The translations under genes were made by a program, and so were the position numbers. The notes beneath the pieces are model-generated. The model made no database searches. It was not told the DNA's origin and saw only the letters and a list, made by a program, of their open reading frames with translations. Of a DNA stretch of 38,606 nt, positions 18,194 to 28,113 are shown in pieces (position 1 is the first letter of the stretch; each line of letters begins with the position of its first letter). This DNA comes from Desulfomonile tiedjei (GTDB lineage: Bacteria; Desulfobacterota; Desulfomonilia; Desulfomonilales; Desulfomonilaceae). The stretch is taken from positions 1 to 38,606 of the forward strand of contig DYLG01000007.1 in assembly GCA_020722215.1 (NCBI GenBank). Reading direction: 5' to 3'.

Positions 18194-19669
18194 TCATGGC
18201 GCTTTTTTCGAATCAGACGCGGGCGGGTCAAGGATCAGTCCAAGGAGTTTCGCCATTTTCTTCGCAATGTCGGTATTGTCATAGTAACCTGAGAATTCTT
18301 CTTCGCCGGGACCAACAGCGTAGGTAACCACCGGTTGCGCGGTGTGAACAAACCCGGTCCAGCCTATTCTTGCCCGATCGCTTTCAATCAAGCCAAGCGC
18401 GTAATGAATCCAGGAGAATACGTACTGTTTGATTTTTTCCTTGTACGCACTGAGTTCAGGGACAGCGTCAGGGCTCTGCCCCGGAGCGTACTTGGACACG
18501 AGGGCTCGCTCTTTGTCGTTCAAGTCGAATCCGCCGGACTTGAGTATCGAGTCAAGATCGCCGGGCTGCTTCAGTATCCTCCGATGGAGATACTCCAGAC
18601 TGTTCTTGATCGGTCGAAGTGCCGCTATGTCAAGGGTGTACTCAGTGCCGGTCCCCAGGCCCAGGCCTCCGGTTTCATGGTCTGCGGTAACCAGCACCAG
18701 TACGTCGGCATGTGTCTTCTGATGCTCCAATACCCGTCTCACCGCCTCGTCAAGCGCGAGGGTATCGTAGATTGAAGCCTTGATATCATGACCGTGGCAG
18801 GCATGATCGATTCGGCCGGCTTCAACCATCAGGAAAAAGCCACGGGGATTCCGCTCCAAGATTGAGAGAGCGACCATTGTCATGGAAGCGAGATCCGGCT
18901 GATTCGCCAGTTCCGGGACATTCACACGATCCAGTTCGTAAGCCATGTGCGACAAGGCAAACAAGCCGAGAAGCTTGCGAGTTGCGGAAGGATCAACCGC
19001 CTTCAGATCGGAACCGCTCGTAACATATCTGTATCCCTTACTTTTCATCACCTCGATGAGATCCTTGTCATCTTTCCTCTTGCTCCCTTCACGGGTGCGC
19101 GGAATGAAATAGGCCAGCCCGCCGGCCATGGCCACGTCCGGTTCGAATTCCGGCAGTTGATCTGCAATGAAATTCTCGTCATCACGATGCGGGGAACGGC
19201 TATAAAGCGCCGCGGGAGTGGCATGGGTCAACCTGGTGGTACTAATGACCCCAACGGAGAAGCCGGCCTTCTTTGCGGCATGGCCGATGTTGAACACCTG
19301 TCTTCCGTCAGGCAAGATGTTTATGACTCCGTTGTTCACCTTGTGTCCCGAATACAGAGCTGTCGACGCAGCAGCCGAATCCGTGATCTCCGAATCGGCC
19401 GAGAACGTGGTGGTCATGCCTATTGTGCCGATGGAGTCGATCACCAACGGTTTGTTGAGGATCTGTCGGGAATAAATGGCTGCGGACCTGAGTTGATTGA
19501 TTCCCATCCCGTCGCCTATAAACAGAATGATTCCTTTGGGGCGGCGCACGGACTCCGCGCCTGAACCCACCACCGGGATCGCGGTCACCAATACCAATAT
19601 GATCAGGCTTATCCTGGCAACACAGTTGCGTGCTTTCACGGTCTTGACCTCCCTGAGAACGCCCCGCAT
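18194..19669 (-). CDS. Alkaline phosphatase (PhoA superfamily), exported
   Basis: Signal-like ISLIILVLVTAIPVVGSGAES; FIGDGMG, DSAAASTALYSGHKVNNGVI, VEAGRIDHACHGHD, VTADHETGGLGLG. Confidence 0.9.
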   Translation of the reverse strand: MRGVLREVKTVKARNCVARISLIILVLVTAIPVVGSGAESVRRPKGIILFIGDGMGINQLRSAAIYSRQILNKPLVIDSIGTIGMTTTFSADSEITDSAAASTALYSGHKVNNGVINILPDGRQVFNIGHAAKKAGFSVGVISTTRLTHATPAALYSRSPHRDDENFIADQLPEFEPDVAMAGGLAYFIPRTREGSKRKDDKDLIEVMKSKGYRYVTSGSDLKAVDPSATRKLLGLFALSHMAYELDRVNVPELANQPDLASMTMVALSILERNPRGFFLMVEAGRIDHACHGHDIKASIYDTLALDEAVRRVLEHQKTHADVLVLVTADHETGGLGLGTGTEYTLDIAALRPIKNSLEYLHRRILKQPGDLDSILKSGGFDLNDKERALVSKYAPGQSPDAVPELSAYKEKIKQYVFSWIHYALGLIESDRARIGWTGFVHTAQPVVTYAVGPGEEEFSGYYDNTDIAKKMAKLLGLILDPPASDSKKAP

Positions 19670-20218
19670 CCGAGGCAATTTGTTTTTTCTTTGAAGCCTG
19701 GCGACGAGCCGTGGGCATCCAAGGCCTGTTGCGGCCTGCACCCGGCCTAGTGCTGCTTCCGTGCACGGCAGTAAGGGTCAGTCTCAGTCTAGAGTTTATC
19801 CATGAGCATGATGTTTGCAACGCGTTAGTTCTTAGTGGATACGTCTTGATCCAAAACCATTGGACTTAATTGGTGATTTCGATGACAGGCCGTGGTATTC
19901 TGCCATGAAGAGGCCTTCCCGGCCGCAACGAAACGAAGACATCCGCAGATTACGCACAGTTACGCAGATGAGTAAACGCTGAACAGCCATGATCGCATGT
20001 CGTTGCCAGTTTCTTGAATCTGCGGTCATCGGCGGCATGTGCGGACAAATTTCTTCCCACAGGGTAGAGTAGGGTGCTGTGACCGACGGGAACCGCACCG
20101 GTCGAGGCTTTCAAGTCTCACTCCGGATTCCGTTCGCGACGAAGGAAGAAAACCAACGCTGTTAATGACGAGAGCTGAGCTGCACGGGTCAGAGTTCCCC
20201 GCAGAAAGAGGTGCTACT

Positions 20219-20563
20219 ATGACGCCCAACAGCGACACCCTCGATTCACTGATCCGGGACATAGTCAAAGCAATAGTGGACGCTTCTGCGCCGGAGCGGA
20301 TCATTCTGTTCGGTTCTGCGGCCCGCGGCGATGTTGGACCGGACTCTGACGTTGACCTCATCGTCGTGGAAAAGGAATCTTCGTTTCATCAAGGCTCCCG
20401 ATGGGCCGAATCCAGCCGAATACGGAAGGCTCTGTGGGCATTCCCCGTGCCCATCGACGTTCTTGTTTTCACACCCGAGGAAGTCGATAAGTGGAAGGAT
20501 GCGACAAATCACGTTTTGGCGAGATCCGTGAGGGAGGTAAGGATTGTGTACGACCGACCGTGA
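20219..20563 (+). CDS. MNT-type minimal nucleotidyltransferase (antitoxin-like)
   Basis: ILFGSAARGDVGPDSDVDLIVV (GSx10DxD NTase motif), followed by an overlapping HEPN gene. Confidence 0.85.
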   Translation: MTPNSDTLDSLIRDIVKAIVDASAPERIILFGSAARGDVGPDSDVDLIVVEKESSFHQGSRWAESSRIRKALWAFPVPIDVLVFTPEEVDKWKDATNHVLARSVREVRIVYDRP

Positions 20564-20935
20564 AGATGCGGAGCGAGTGCTGACGCATGCCAAGGCGGAC
20601 TTGAAGGCAATCCGGAACATGATGGATTCGGGCCTGTTCGAGGATTCCGTGTTCGGGTTTCATGCCCAGCAAGCAGTTGAAAAGGCTTTGAAGGCGTGGT
20701 TGACGCTTCGTGGCCCGGCTTACCCCAGGACGCATGACCTGCGGCTTCTGATCAATGTTCTTCAGACACATGGGCAAGAAGACTGTCGGTCGTTCGCGCA
20801 CCTCGCTGCCTGCCGATTTCGCCGTTCAGTTCAGATATGATTTCCCGATGCTGCCGGAGGCACTCAATCGACCTCTGGGGCTTTCCGATGTCGAAGCTCT
20901 TGTGGGAAATTTGATGGCATACCCTTTGAGGGAAT
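20544..20935 (+). pseudogene. HEPN-domain protein (partner of the MNT gene), apparently frameshifted near 20800-20815
   Basis: Frame 1: FHAQQAVEKALKAWLTLRGPAYPRTHDLRLLINVL then stop after AACRFRRSVQI; the expected HEPN C-terminus continues in another frame (LPADFAVQFRYDFPMLPEALNRPLGLSDVEALV). Confidence 0.65.
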
Positions 20936-20939
20936 TGAC

Positions 20940-21823
20940 AACCCCGGGACCGAGCAGGGCCCCCAATTTGGTGCGATGTATCTGCTCAATGAGATTGCCA
21001 AAGAAACGGGACTGGTGGAGGTACTTGGCAAACACAGGAAAGGCCGGCCGGCTTTGTTGATGGTTATCGCACAGGTCATCCGCGGGATGAGCCGAAGGGC
21101 CGTGGTTCAGTGGGCACGCAATCAAGCAGTGTACGAGCTTCTCGGGATTGGGCATCCGGACCATATAGGTTTCAATGAGAATCATTTGTATGACGTCCTG
21201 GATTATTTGGCAGACCGAAGATTGGAGATCGAATCGAAGCTGTTCAGGAAAAGAGGCAAGCAGTGCAATCAGCTCTTTCTGTATGATGTGACGTCTTCTT
21301 ATCTCGAAGGCAAATGCAATGAATTCGGTCAATACGGGTTCAACCGTGATGGTAAAAAGGGAAAAAAGCAAATAGTCATCGGGCTTTTGACGGACAGGGA
21401 GGGAGATCCTGTCGCGGTTGATGTGTTCGAAGGAAATACCTCTGACCCCAAGACGGTTTTGGATCAGATCAAGCTGCTTTCGGAGCGGAAATGGACTTTC
21501 GGAGCATGAAGACCGACCTTGAAGTACGTCCAGTATTCGTTCTAAAGAAAAGCCGCACCAGAGGACATGTGCTCGTAGTCATGCTCGCCCTTATCCTGCG
21601 CAAAGAGATAGAACGCAGGCTGTCCGGCAACGGGATCGAAGTCCGCCACGCAATAGATGCTATAAACGGCTGGACACTGCTGCGAGAATCACTAGGGCCG
21701 ATTCGGTTCACCCGGATCCCAAAGCCCAACGCACTCCAACAAAAGATCTTCGAGGCGGCGGGAATAAAGGCGCCCACCTCACTGCGCGTATACAGTAAGA
21801 AACGCGGCCGGAAAAGGGAGTAA
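20940..21823 (+). pseudogene. Remnant IS1634-like (IS4 superfamily) transposase, 5'-truncated and internally deleted
   Basis: GAMYLLNEIAKETGLVEVLG...LFLYDVTSSYLEGKCNEFGQYGFNRDGKKGKKQIVIGLLTDREGDPVAVDVFEGNTSDPKTVLDQIKLLSERKWTFG, then a C-terminal segment (SMKTDLEVRPVFVLKKSRTRGHVLVVMLALIL) in another frame with the middle of the protein missing. Confidence 0.75.
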
Positions 21824-21973
21824 CTTGTTAATTTTAATAGGTTAGCCCCACAGGAAGGTCCAACCGTTTCCGGAAGATCCGCTACAGAATCCTTGGTGCC
21901 TTGGTGGTTATTTCTTCTATTTGGATGCGGCCGGAGGCAGCGTCGTGCAAGAAGCGATCTCCCTGGTGAACCC

Positions 21974-23050
21974 TCACTTCTTCCCTTTACCAAAGAGGTC
22001 CTTCATTCGCAGCAGCAAAGTAAGGTCACCCACGGTCTTGTACTTCTGCTGCATGAACATAGCCTGGCCGTCGGCTTTGCCCGTCAGGATGTCCATCCAA
22101 ATCTCAAAGGGCGACTCTACTACCAAGTCCGGTTTGGTGGCCGGCCCCTCTTTGGTCACGATCTTGCCGTTTTCGATGCTAACGTGGCATGATCCCTCCA
22201 CTTCGCCGGAAAAGTTGAACTGGAGGACTGCCGTGGTCCCTGCTGCAGACTGGGGATTGAAACCCGCGGACATGATCATCAGGAAGGTGTCTATGGAATC
22301 GGGACGAGGTATTAAGCCCTTCTCGCCAAACTCCCGGGGCGACGCCCCTTCACTCATACAAGTCTTCCAGAAAGCGTTTGCCATCCTGGCATGGGAATCG
22401 TAGTCTCCCCCGATGGGCTGCGTGATCCGTCCCAAAGTGGCGTCGGAGACCTTCCGGGACTGAACCAGTTCTCGGCCGGCCTGGGCTGTCGCGTCAAGGA
22501 TGTCGTTCATTGTATCGGCCACTTGCGGCTGGGTCATCGACTCGGCTGCGGGTCGGTAGATCTCGGCCAGGAGGCTTTTCCCAAACAGGAAGTTGGCGTA
22601 TGACGTGAGCTGGTCAAACACGGATGGTTCGGGAAACCCGGCCACGGACAGGACCACTGCCTTTGGAGGATTTCGGCGCAGCGGATGGTGTGTGCGGTCG
22701 TCCTTCCTGTACATAAAGGGCTCCACTACCGGCAATGTGCGTTCGATGAAAGCTTTCATCTCAGCGTTCACGGTGTAGTGATACAAAGGCGTGGCGTATA
22801 CGCAAATGTCGGCCTCAAGCCACTTGGGGAAGATTTCGTTGGTCATGTCGTCCTTCTGGACGCAGACTCCGGGGGTCTTGGTCCAACACGTGAAGCATCC
22901 GATGCAGTTCTTCACCTTCTTGTCGCGCAGGTGGATCGTCTCCACCTCTGCGCCGGCTTCGCGCATGCCTTTCACAAGGGCATCGAGCATGAGCCTCGTC
23001 TTGCTGGTTCCTTCACCTCTAGCGCTGGAATTGAGAGCGATAACCTTCAT
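21974..23050 (-). CDS. NAD(P)H-dependent FMN reductase/flavodoxin-fold protein fused to a C-terminal SCP2-like domain
   Basis: MKVIALNSSARGEGTSKTRLMLDALVKGMREAGAEVETIHLRDKKVKNCIGCFTCW...; C-terminal FNFSGEVEGSCHVSIENGKIVTKEGPATKPDLVVESPFEIWMDILTGKADGQAMFMQQKYKTVGDLTLLLRM. Strong RBS AAAGGAGG upstream of ATG 23050. Confidence 0.85.
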   Translation of the reverse strand: MKVIALNSSARGEGTSKTRLMLDALVKGMREAGAEVETIHLRDKKVKNCIGCFTCWTKTPGVCVQKDDMTNEIFPKWLEADICVYATPLYHYTVNAEMKAFIERTLPVVEPFMYRKDDRTHHPLRRNPPKAVVLSVAGFPEPSVFDQLTSYANFLFGKSLLAEIYRPAAESMTQPQVADTMNDILDATAQAGRELVQSRKVSDATLGRITQPIGGDYDSHARMANAFWKTCMSEGASPREFGEKGLIPRPDSIDTFLMIMSAGFNPQSAAGTTAVLQFNFSGEVEGSCHVSIENGKIVTKEGPATKPDLVVESPFEIWMDILTGKADGQAMFMQQKYKTVGDLTLLLRMKDLFGKGKK

Positions 23051-23229
23051 AATGGTCCTCCTTTCACGTTGTGTGAGCGTTATGCGTTCTGCGTCTCCTC
23101 GCGCCTCCTCCAGGGGGCGGCTCGGACCGCTGGCCTCGGAGGTGATCACTGCCGGGCCGGCAACCGCGCCGCGGGTTGGAGGAGAAGCGCTATCATGTAC
23201 GGCAGGACTCCGGAATTTCCGCAGCTCAG

Positions 23230-23835
23230 CCATTGTGGGCAGGCCGAAACGTCGCAGGTAGTAGTCCGGAAACAGGAAATTGAACGGAAGTCCTATACCG
23301 ATAATCAGACTGAGAGGGATTATTGCGCGAGTGACAACCGACGGGTACAAGCTGAGAACGATGCACCCGGCGAAGATGCCCGCCCACGCGAATGTCATGA
23401 TTCGATTGATGCTGATGAAGATTGGGGTGTTCCAAACCGCCTGGGGAGCATATTTCTTTGCGTAGTGATACGTGAAGGGATCCAAGCCGAGGATCGGCGA
23501 ACAAAAGCCGCCAGGAACAAGCACACGTAGATTCCCGTCACCGCATACCTGCGCAGTATCGCTGCGGTTGCCTCGGGCCAAAGGCCGAGCGCAAACGCAA
23601 GTGCGAGGAAATAGCCGAATACGGCCCAATCAAAGTAGGTCGGTTTGTCCCAGCGCCACGCAAGCACCAAGACGCCTACGCAATAGATCAAAATGAGGCC
23701 CGCGCCAATGAACAGGCTTCCGGGCGCCGGTTCAAAAGATGCCCAGATCTTGAAGAAAGCAAGACCGGGAAAGGGCGCGACGTACAGAAAAATTTGGCGT
23801 GCCTTGCTAAGAGTTGGCATTGTCTCCTCCATCAA
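23230..23835 (-). pseudogene. Polytopic membrane protein, frameshifted near 23503-23506
   Basis: Frame A: MPTLSKARQIFLYVAPFPGLAFFKIW...RRYAVTGIYVCLFLAAF; continues in frame B as CSPILGLDPFTYHYAKKYAPQAVWNTPIFISINRIMTFAWAGIFAGCIVLSLYPSVVTRAIIPL. One missing T in a TTTT run (minus strand) explains the shift. Confidence 0.65.
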
Positions 23836-23844
23836 GCCGTGCGT

Positions 23845-24381
23845 TCACGGCTCCGTCTCAGGCGGGCCTTCCTCCAAGGCATCGATTACCTGTGAGAGAT
23901 TGCGCACCAAATCGTTGAGGAAGCGAAGCCCGAACTCGAAACACAAATACTGAAACCGGTCGGCATGTGCCGCGACCGCGGGCTGGACCGACTCCAGTTG
24001 TGCCTGCATCTGCTTCACTGTCCACAGGTGCTTCATGGCAACCGACTTTCGGTCCTTCGGAGCGAGATGGGAAAAGAAAAAGAGCCTCATCAGAAAAGCA
24101 TTCTTGGGTTGCATCGGGGGTAGCGGCGATCTCAAGGACTTGAGGAAGGCCTTCCTGCCCGCTTCTGTGATCGTGTAAATCTTGCGGTTTGGTGCGCCGT
24201 CCTGAATCTCCACCTGCTTGGTAACCAACCCCTGGTTCTCCAGTCTTTTTAGAGCCGGGTAAATTGAGCCGTAGCTAAGCCCGGAGAAGAAGGCGAACGA
24301 TATGGAGAAGGCTTTCTTGAGATCATAGCCTGTCATGCTGGAGCGCATTAGGAATCCGAGAAGGACGGACTGAATATCCAT
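23845..24381 (-). CDS. PadR family transcriptional regulator
   Basis: LGFLMRSSMTGYDLKKAFSISFAFFSGLSYGSIYPALKRLENQGLVTKQVEIQDGAPNRKIYTITEAGRKAFLKSL. Confidence 0.92.
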   Translation of the reverse strand: MDIQSVLLGFLMRSSMTGYDLKKAFSISFAFFSGLSYGSIYPALKRLENQGLVTKQVEIQDGAPNRKIYTITEAGRKAFLKSLRSPLPPMQPKNAFLMRLFFFSHLAPKDRKSVAMKHLWTVKQMQAQLESVQPAVAAHADRFQYLCFEFGLRFLNDLVRNLSQVIDALEEGPPETEP

Positions 24382-24543
24382 GGATTCTCCTGTATGACCG
24401 CATGTTATATCTCTCCTCGATATATGTCAAGAGAAATCTTGAGTTCCGCGTAACTCCTCAGTCGCCGGCGGTAGGGAGGCGCATGCTCCGCTGCCAAGGG
24501 CCTGTCACGAAATAAACTATGCAAACGGCTGCCGAACCGACGC

Positions 24544-24620
24544 TAGGGCCAGACCTGCGTGTCTGCCCCAAAGCCGGGCCGGCTCCGCCGAAGAGGGCGG
24601 ACACATGGGTCCGCCCCTAC
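24544..24620. repeat. Short paired-hairpin repeat element
   Basis: TAGGGCCAGACCTGCGTGTCTGCCCC...GAGGGCGGACACATGGGTCCGCCCCTA; each arm is a hairpin and the ends are near inverted repeats. Confidence 0.5.
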
Positions 24621-25079
24621 CATGAATGCCCACCTTATTTCCTGACAACCCCTAACTGCAAACCTGACTTCGCTCGAAGGCACACCGCCCGACTTACCGA
24701 TCCGAACTCACCTTCGTATGACCCGTACCGGAACCCTCTCCCTGACAGTTGCGCAAGGTGGCCGAATAGGGCATACTGTAACCGACCGGTCGCGCCGGTC
24801 ATCAGAGTCTTAGACACAAGGGGGGCGCCAAGCCCGGTCTTCCCGGAGCGGACCCTGTTGCCGGGCAACGGTTAACTTGTCCGGGTCGGGGCTTGTTCCG
24901 GGGAATGTCGGAGCGCCTCCCTGAGTGGTTCATCATATACCGCGGTTCCAGGTCCTGCGCTGAACCGCTGTGCATGCTTAGTTGAAGATGACTGCTCGGA
25001 CGACCCACCGTCCGGCGAGCGGTCAACGCGGGTTGGCTCGATTCAGCTCAATGATTGGGCTCAAACCGGAGGGGTTGGA

Positions 25080-26180
25080 ATGAAGATCACTCTAAGCGCG
25101 ATCAAGGCCGACATTGGCAGTGTAGGAGGACACATTCAACCAACCAAATCGCTTGTGGACAGAGTCAAGCAATTCCTTGCAGAGAACTCCCCGGGCTTGC
25201 TCATTGACACGCAAGTCAGTTATACCGGCGACGATATCGCCATATTGTTCACTCACGATAAAGGCGTGAGCAATGAGCAGGTCCACAAGCTGGCTTGGGA
25301 TGCGTTCGTTGCAGGAACGGAACTGGCCAAAGCGGAAGGGCTGTATGGCGCCGGCCAGGATCTCCTGAAGGATGCTTTTTCCGGCACCATCAAGGGCATG
25401 GGACCTGCAGTGGCCGAAATGGAATTCGACGAGCGCCCCGGCGAGCCTTTCCTCTTCTTCGCCGCGGACAAAACCGATCCCGGAGCGTACAATCTCCCTC
25501 TGTATTTGGCATTCACCGATCCCATGTACTGCCCCGGTCTGATACTATCGCCCAAGATGACGGCCGGATTCAGGTTCACGATTATGGACGTGTCCTGCAC
25601 GGACGCGGACAGAGTCATACAATTGAACGCACCCGAAGACCTTTATGACATTGCGGCGCTTCTTCGTGATCCTGAACGGTTCGTAGTGGAATCCATTCAT
25701 TCCCGCTCGGACAATGAGATTGCCGTGTCGGTGAGCACCACGAGGCTCCACAACATTGCCGGCAAATACGTGGGTAAGGACGACCCGGTGATGCTTGTGA
25801 GAGTACAGAGCAGTTTCCCTGCCACCGGCGAGGTTCTTGGTCCGTTCTGTATTACTCCTCTTGTGGCCGGATTCATGCGCGGCAGCCACACCGGACCTTT
25901 AATGCCTGTGAAGCGCAATTCGCCCATTTCCTATTTTGACGGACCGCCCATTGTGAGCTGCACTGCGTACTGCATTCGCAACGGAAAGTTCACGGAGCCT
26001 TCCGACGCGTTCGACCACCCGTTTTGGGACGAGATACGCAGACAGGCGACTCGCAAGGCGCTGAACATCCGAAGACAGGGCTTCTTCGGTGCGGCAATGC
26101 TCCCGTACAGCGAACTCGAGTACGGCGGCATAGTGGACAAGATGAAAAGCCTTGATGAACGGTTCGTAGTGAGGAAATAG
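25080..26180 (+). CDS. Bifunctional fructose-1,6-bisphosphate aldolase/phosphatase (archaeal-type, class V FBPase)
   Basis: MKITLSAIKADIGSVGGHIQPTKSLV, DDIAILFTHDKGV, GAGQDLLKDAFSGTIKGMGPAVAEMEF, KTDPGAYNLPLYLAFTDP, GFMRGSHTGPLMPV; near full-length match to the remembered family pattern. Confidence 0.93.
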   Translation: MKITLSAIKADIGSVGGHIQPTKSLVDRVKQFLAENSPGLLIDTQVSYTGDDIAILFTHDKGVSNEQVHKLAWDAFVAGTELAKAEGLYGAGQDLLKDAFSGTIKGMGPAVAEMEFDERPGEPFLFFAADKTDPGAYNLPLYLAFTDPMYCPGLILSPKMTAGFRFTIMDVSCTDADRVIQLNAPEDLYDIAALLRDPERFVVESIHSRSDNEIAVSVSTTRLHNIAGKYVGKDDPVMLVRVQSSFPATGEVLGPFCITPLVAGFMRGSHTGPLMPVKRNSPISYFDGPPIVSCTAYCIRNGKFTEPSDAFDHPFWDEIRRQATRKALNIRRQGFFGAAMLPYSELEYGGIVDKMKSLDERFVVRK

Positions 26181-26497
26181 AAAACGGATGGGGTCAGGTG
26201 TGCTCTTGCTTCATTCCGTGCGTGAAGCCCAGTTTTCGGATTCTTCTACTACGCAGATGTATCAACCGCTGGCAGACAGGAGTGGACCTGATCCCAACAG
26301 TTCATGTCATCAAGACTCTCCGGATCGGCCGAGTTCCCGGAAATCTATCGGCATACATCTTGCCAAAAGGGGTCGAAATCGCGTACACTCCAACGATTCG
26401 GCCTACGAACCTGAGAGAAAACATGTGACGGCATCCGGACCGCCCGCTTGATGAGACGACACGCATCCGCGACGGCCTGGATTGTGGGGGATACGAG

Positions 26498-27421
26498 ATG
26501 CCTGGAAAGGTAATCAGCTTCGTGAACTTCAAGGGCGGAGTCGGCAAGACTACCGTGTCCGTCAACGTGGCCGCGTGTTTGGCAAGCCCGGGCTTCAATA
26601 AGCGGGTGCTTCTCATTGACCTTGATCCGCAATCCAGCGCGAGTCTGTGGATCCTCACTAACCGTGAGTGGGAAAAAACTGTCAATACAAATGCTTACTA
26701 TCAGAAGACGGCCGCCGCCCTTTTTCTCCCAAGACTCAAGACCTTATTCTACCGAACGCCATACAAGGATAAGATCAAACCCCACCTTCCAGACTTTCAT
26801 TTGCTTCCTGCAAGCTTCAAGATGATCCGTCTTGAGGACGATATCTTCAACGACCAAGCGAAAAAGCGACTAAAGGGCCATTACAAACCTGGAGACGAGT
26901 ATGGATATTGCCTGAAATATTTCCCAGAACTTCGGAAGCGTTTCGACTATGTGATCGTGGATTGCGCTCCCAACCTGTACAAAGCGACTGTCAACAGTGT
27001 GGTGGCTTCAGACTATCTTGTCATCCCCTGCATCCCGGACGATTTGTCCACCACAGGATTGAACATGTTGCTGAAGCGACTGGCCGAAATCCTGCGCAGA
27101 GGAGAAAGCCAGGGGTGGCTTTCCAACCGGCCGCAGTTGCTTGGAGTAGTCCAGACCAAGAAGAGAGGCGGCGTACCAGAATCCAACTATCGGCTACAGG
27201 ATATGATTGAAACCCTCAATCAGCATCGCAGAGAAGGAAATCCCGTGGTTACGGACTCCTCACAAGTGCTTACTGATCACTGGTTCAGTGAAACGATCAA
27301 ACACTCAACGGCCGTGCGGGAGGACATGCCAGTGTTCTTATCTCACCCGAATCACCAAGCTTCCCAGGATGTGATCAGCGTCACTCGGTGGATCTTTGAG
27401 CGCACTGAAGGAGGCGTGTAA
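26498..27421 (+). CDS. ParA/Soj-like AAA ATPase
   Basis: VISFVNFKGGVGKTTVSVNVAACLA (deviant Walker A), VLLIDLDPQSSAS, YVIVDCAPNLYKATVNSVVASDYLVIPCIPDDLS. Confidence 0.9.
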   Translation: MPGKVISFVNFKGGVGKTTVSVNVAACLASPGFNKRVLLIDLDPQSSASLWILTNREWEKTVNTNAYYQKTAAALFLPRLKTLFYRTPYKDKIKPHLPDFHLLPASFKMIRLEDDIFNDQAKKRLKGHYKPGDEYGYCLKYFPELRKRFDYVIVDCAPNLYKATVNSVVASDYLVIPCIPDDLSTTGLNMLLKRLAEILRRGESQGWLSNRPQLLGVVQTKKRGGVPESNYRLQDMIETLNQHRREGNPVVTDSSQVLTDHWFSETIKHSTAVREDMPVFLSHPNHQASQDVISVTRWIFERTEGGV

Positions 27422-28113
27422 TGGCGGCCTATCAGGAGCTGGTTCAACTTGTCAAGGATCTGAATACCGTCTTCGGCCGAAAAACGAAGCCGGCATTGCC
27501 CGAAAAGGCTGTTGACACTGCCCTCAGGGCCTTAATGGAGGCGCGCAAAGCCGTTGAGCCTTACCTGCCACCCACGCCGGCACAGAAGAAGGCGGCGAAG
27601 GATCATCCTATAGCGAGCCAGATCAAGAGCCTGACATCCTCCAACGCAGACCGGAAGAAGTTCTTCACCGCAGAGTATTTCAAGAAGAGGTTCCGGCAGT
27701 TGCCCTCCGAGGATAGGAAGCTCATAACCCAGAAAGAGCCTGCAACAGTCAAAGCCTATCTGGACGCGCTGATACTCTGGCACTACCGCAAGGGATTGAC
27801 CGATGATTTTGCAAGTCTCAAAGATCTGCGCGAGCAAATCAAGGCAGATTTCGAGAACAGCCCGGAGCAGCGTGCGAAAAGCGAGGCGAATCGGATCTAC
27901 CGGGAACTGGCTTTGCTGGAAGACCCGGCGGAGGTAGCCCGCCGTTTGGAGCAGCTTTTTGCGGAAGAGAAGCAACTCAAGGAGTTTGCAGACACTTTGA
28001 GTATGAAGATTCCGGCACAAAGCAGAGCCAAGAAAGCCCCCAAGAAGACCAGCCACCAGCGTCTTGCCGACGCCATTCACGCGAAGGGCAGTCTGGCCCG
28101 TTTGGAGGTGTGA
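27421..28113 (+). CDS. Uncharacterised helical protein, middle gene of the ParA-nuclease cassette
   Basis: ORF starts at the ParA stop (TAATG) and its stop overlaps the next ATG (TGATG); Lys/Glu-rich, helix-like composition; no family recognised. Confidence 0.75.
   Translation: MAAYQELVQLVKDLNTVFGRKTKPALPEKAVDTALRALMEARKAVEPYLPPTPAQKKAAKDHPIASQIKSLTSSNADRKKFFTAEYFKKRFRQLPSEDRKLITQKEPATVKAYLDALILWHYRKGLTDDFASLKDLREQIKADFENSPEQRAKSEANRIYRELALLEDPAEVARRLEQLFAEEKQLKEFADTLSMKIPAQSRAKKAPKKTSHQRLADAIHAKGSLARLEV

Noticed and set aside
22685-23530. 281-aa plus-strand ORF
   Set aside because: Antisense to the flavodoxin-SCP2 and membrane protein genes; low-complexity-like product with no motif.
24519-24875. 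118-aa plus-strand ORF
   Set aside because: Spans the double-hairpin repeat, Pro/Arg-rich translation typical of non-coding GC-rich DNA.
26198-26428. 76-aa ORF upstream of parA
   Set aside because: No recognisable family or RBS; too weak to call.
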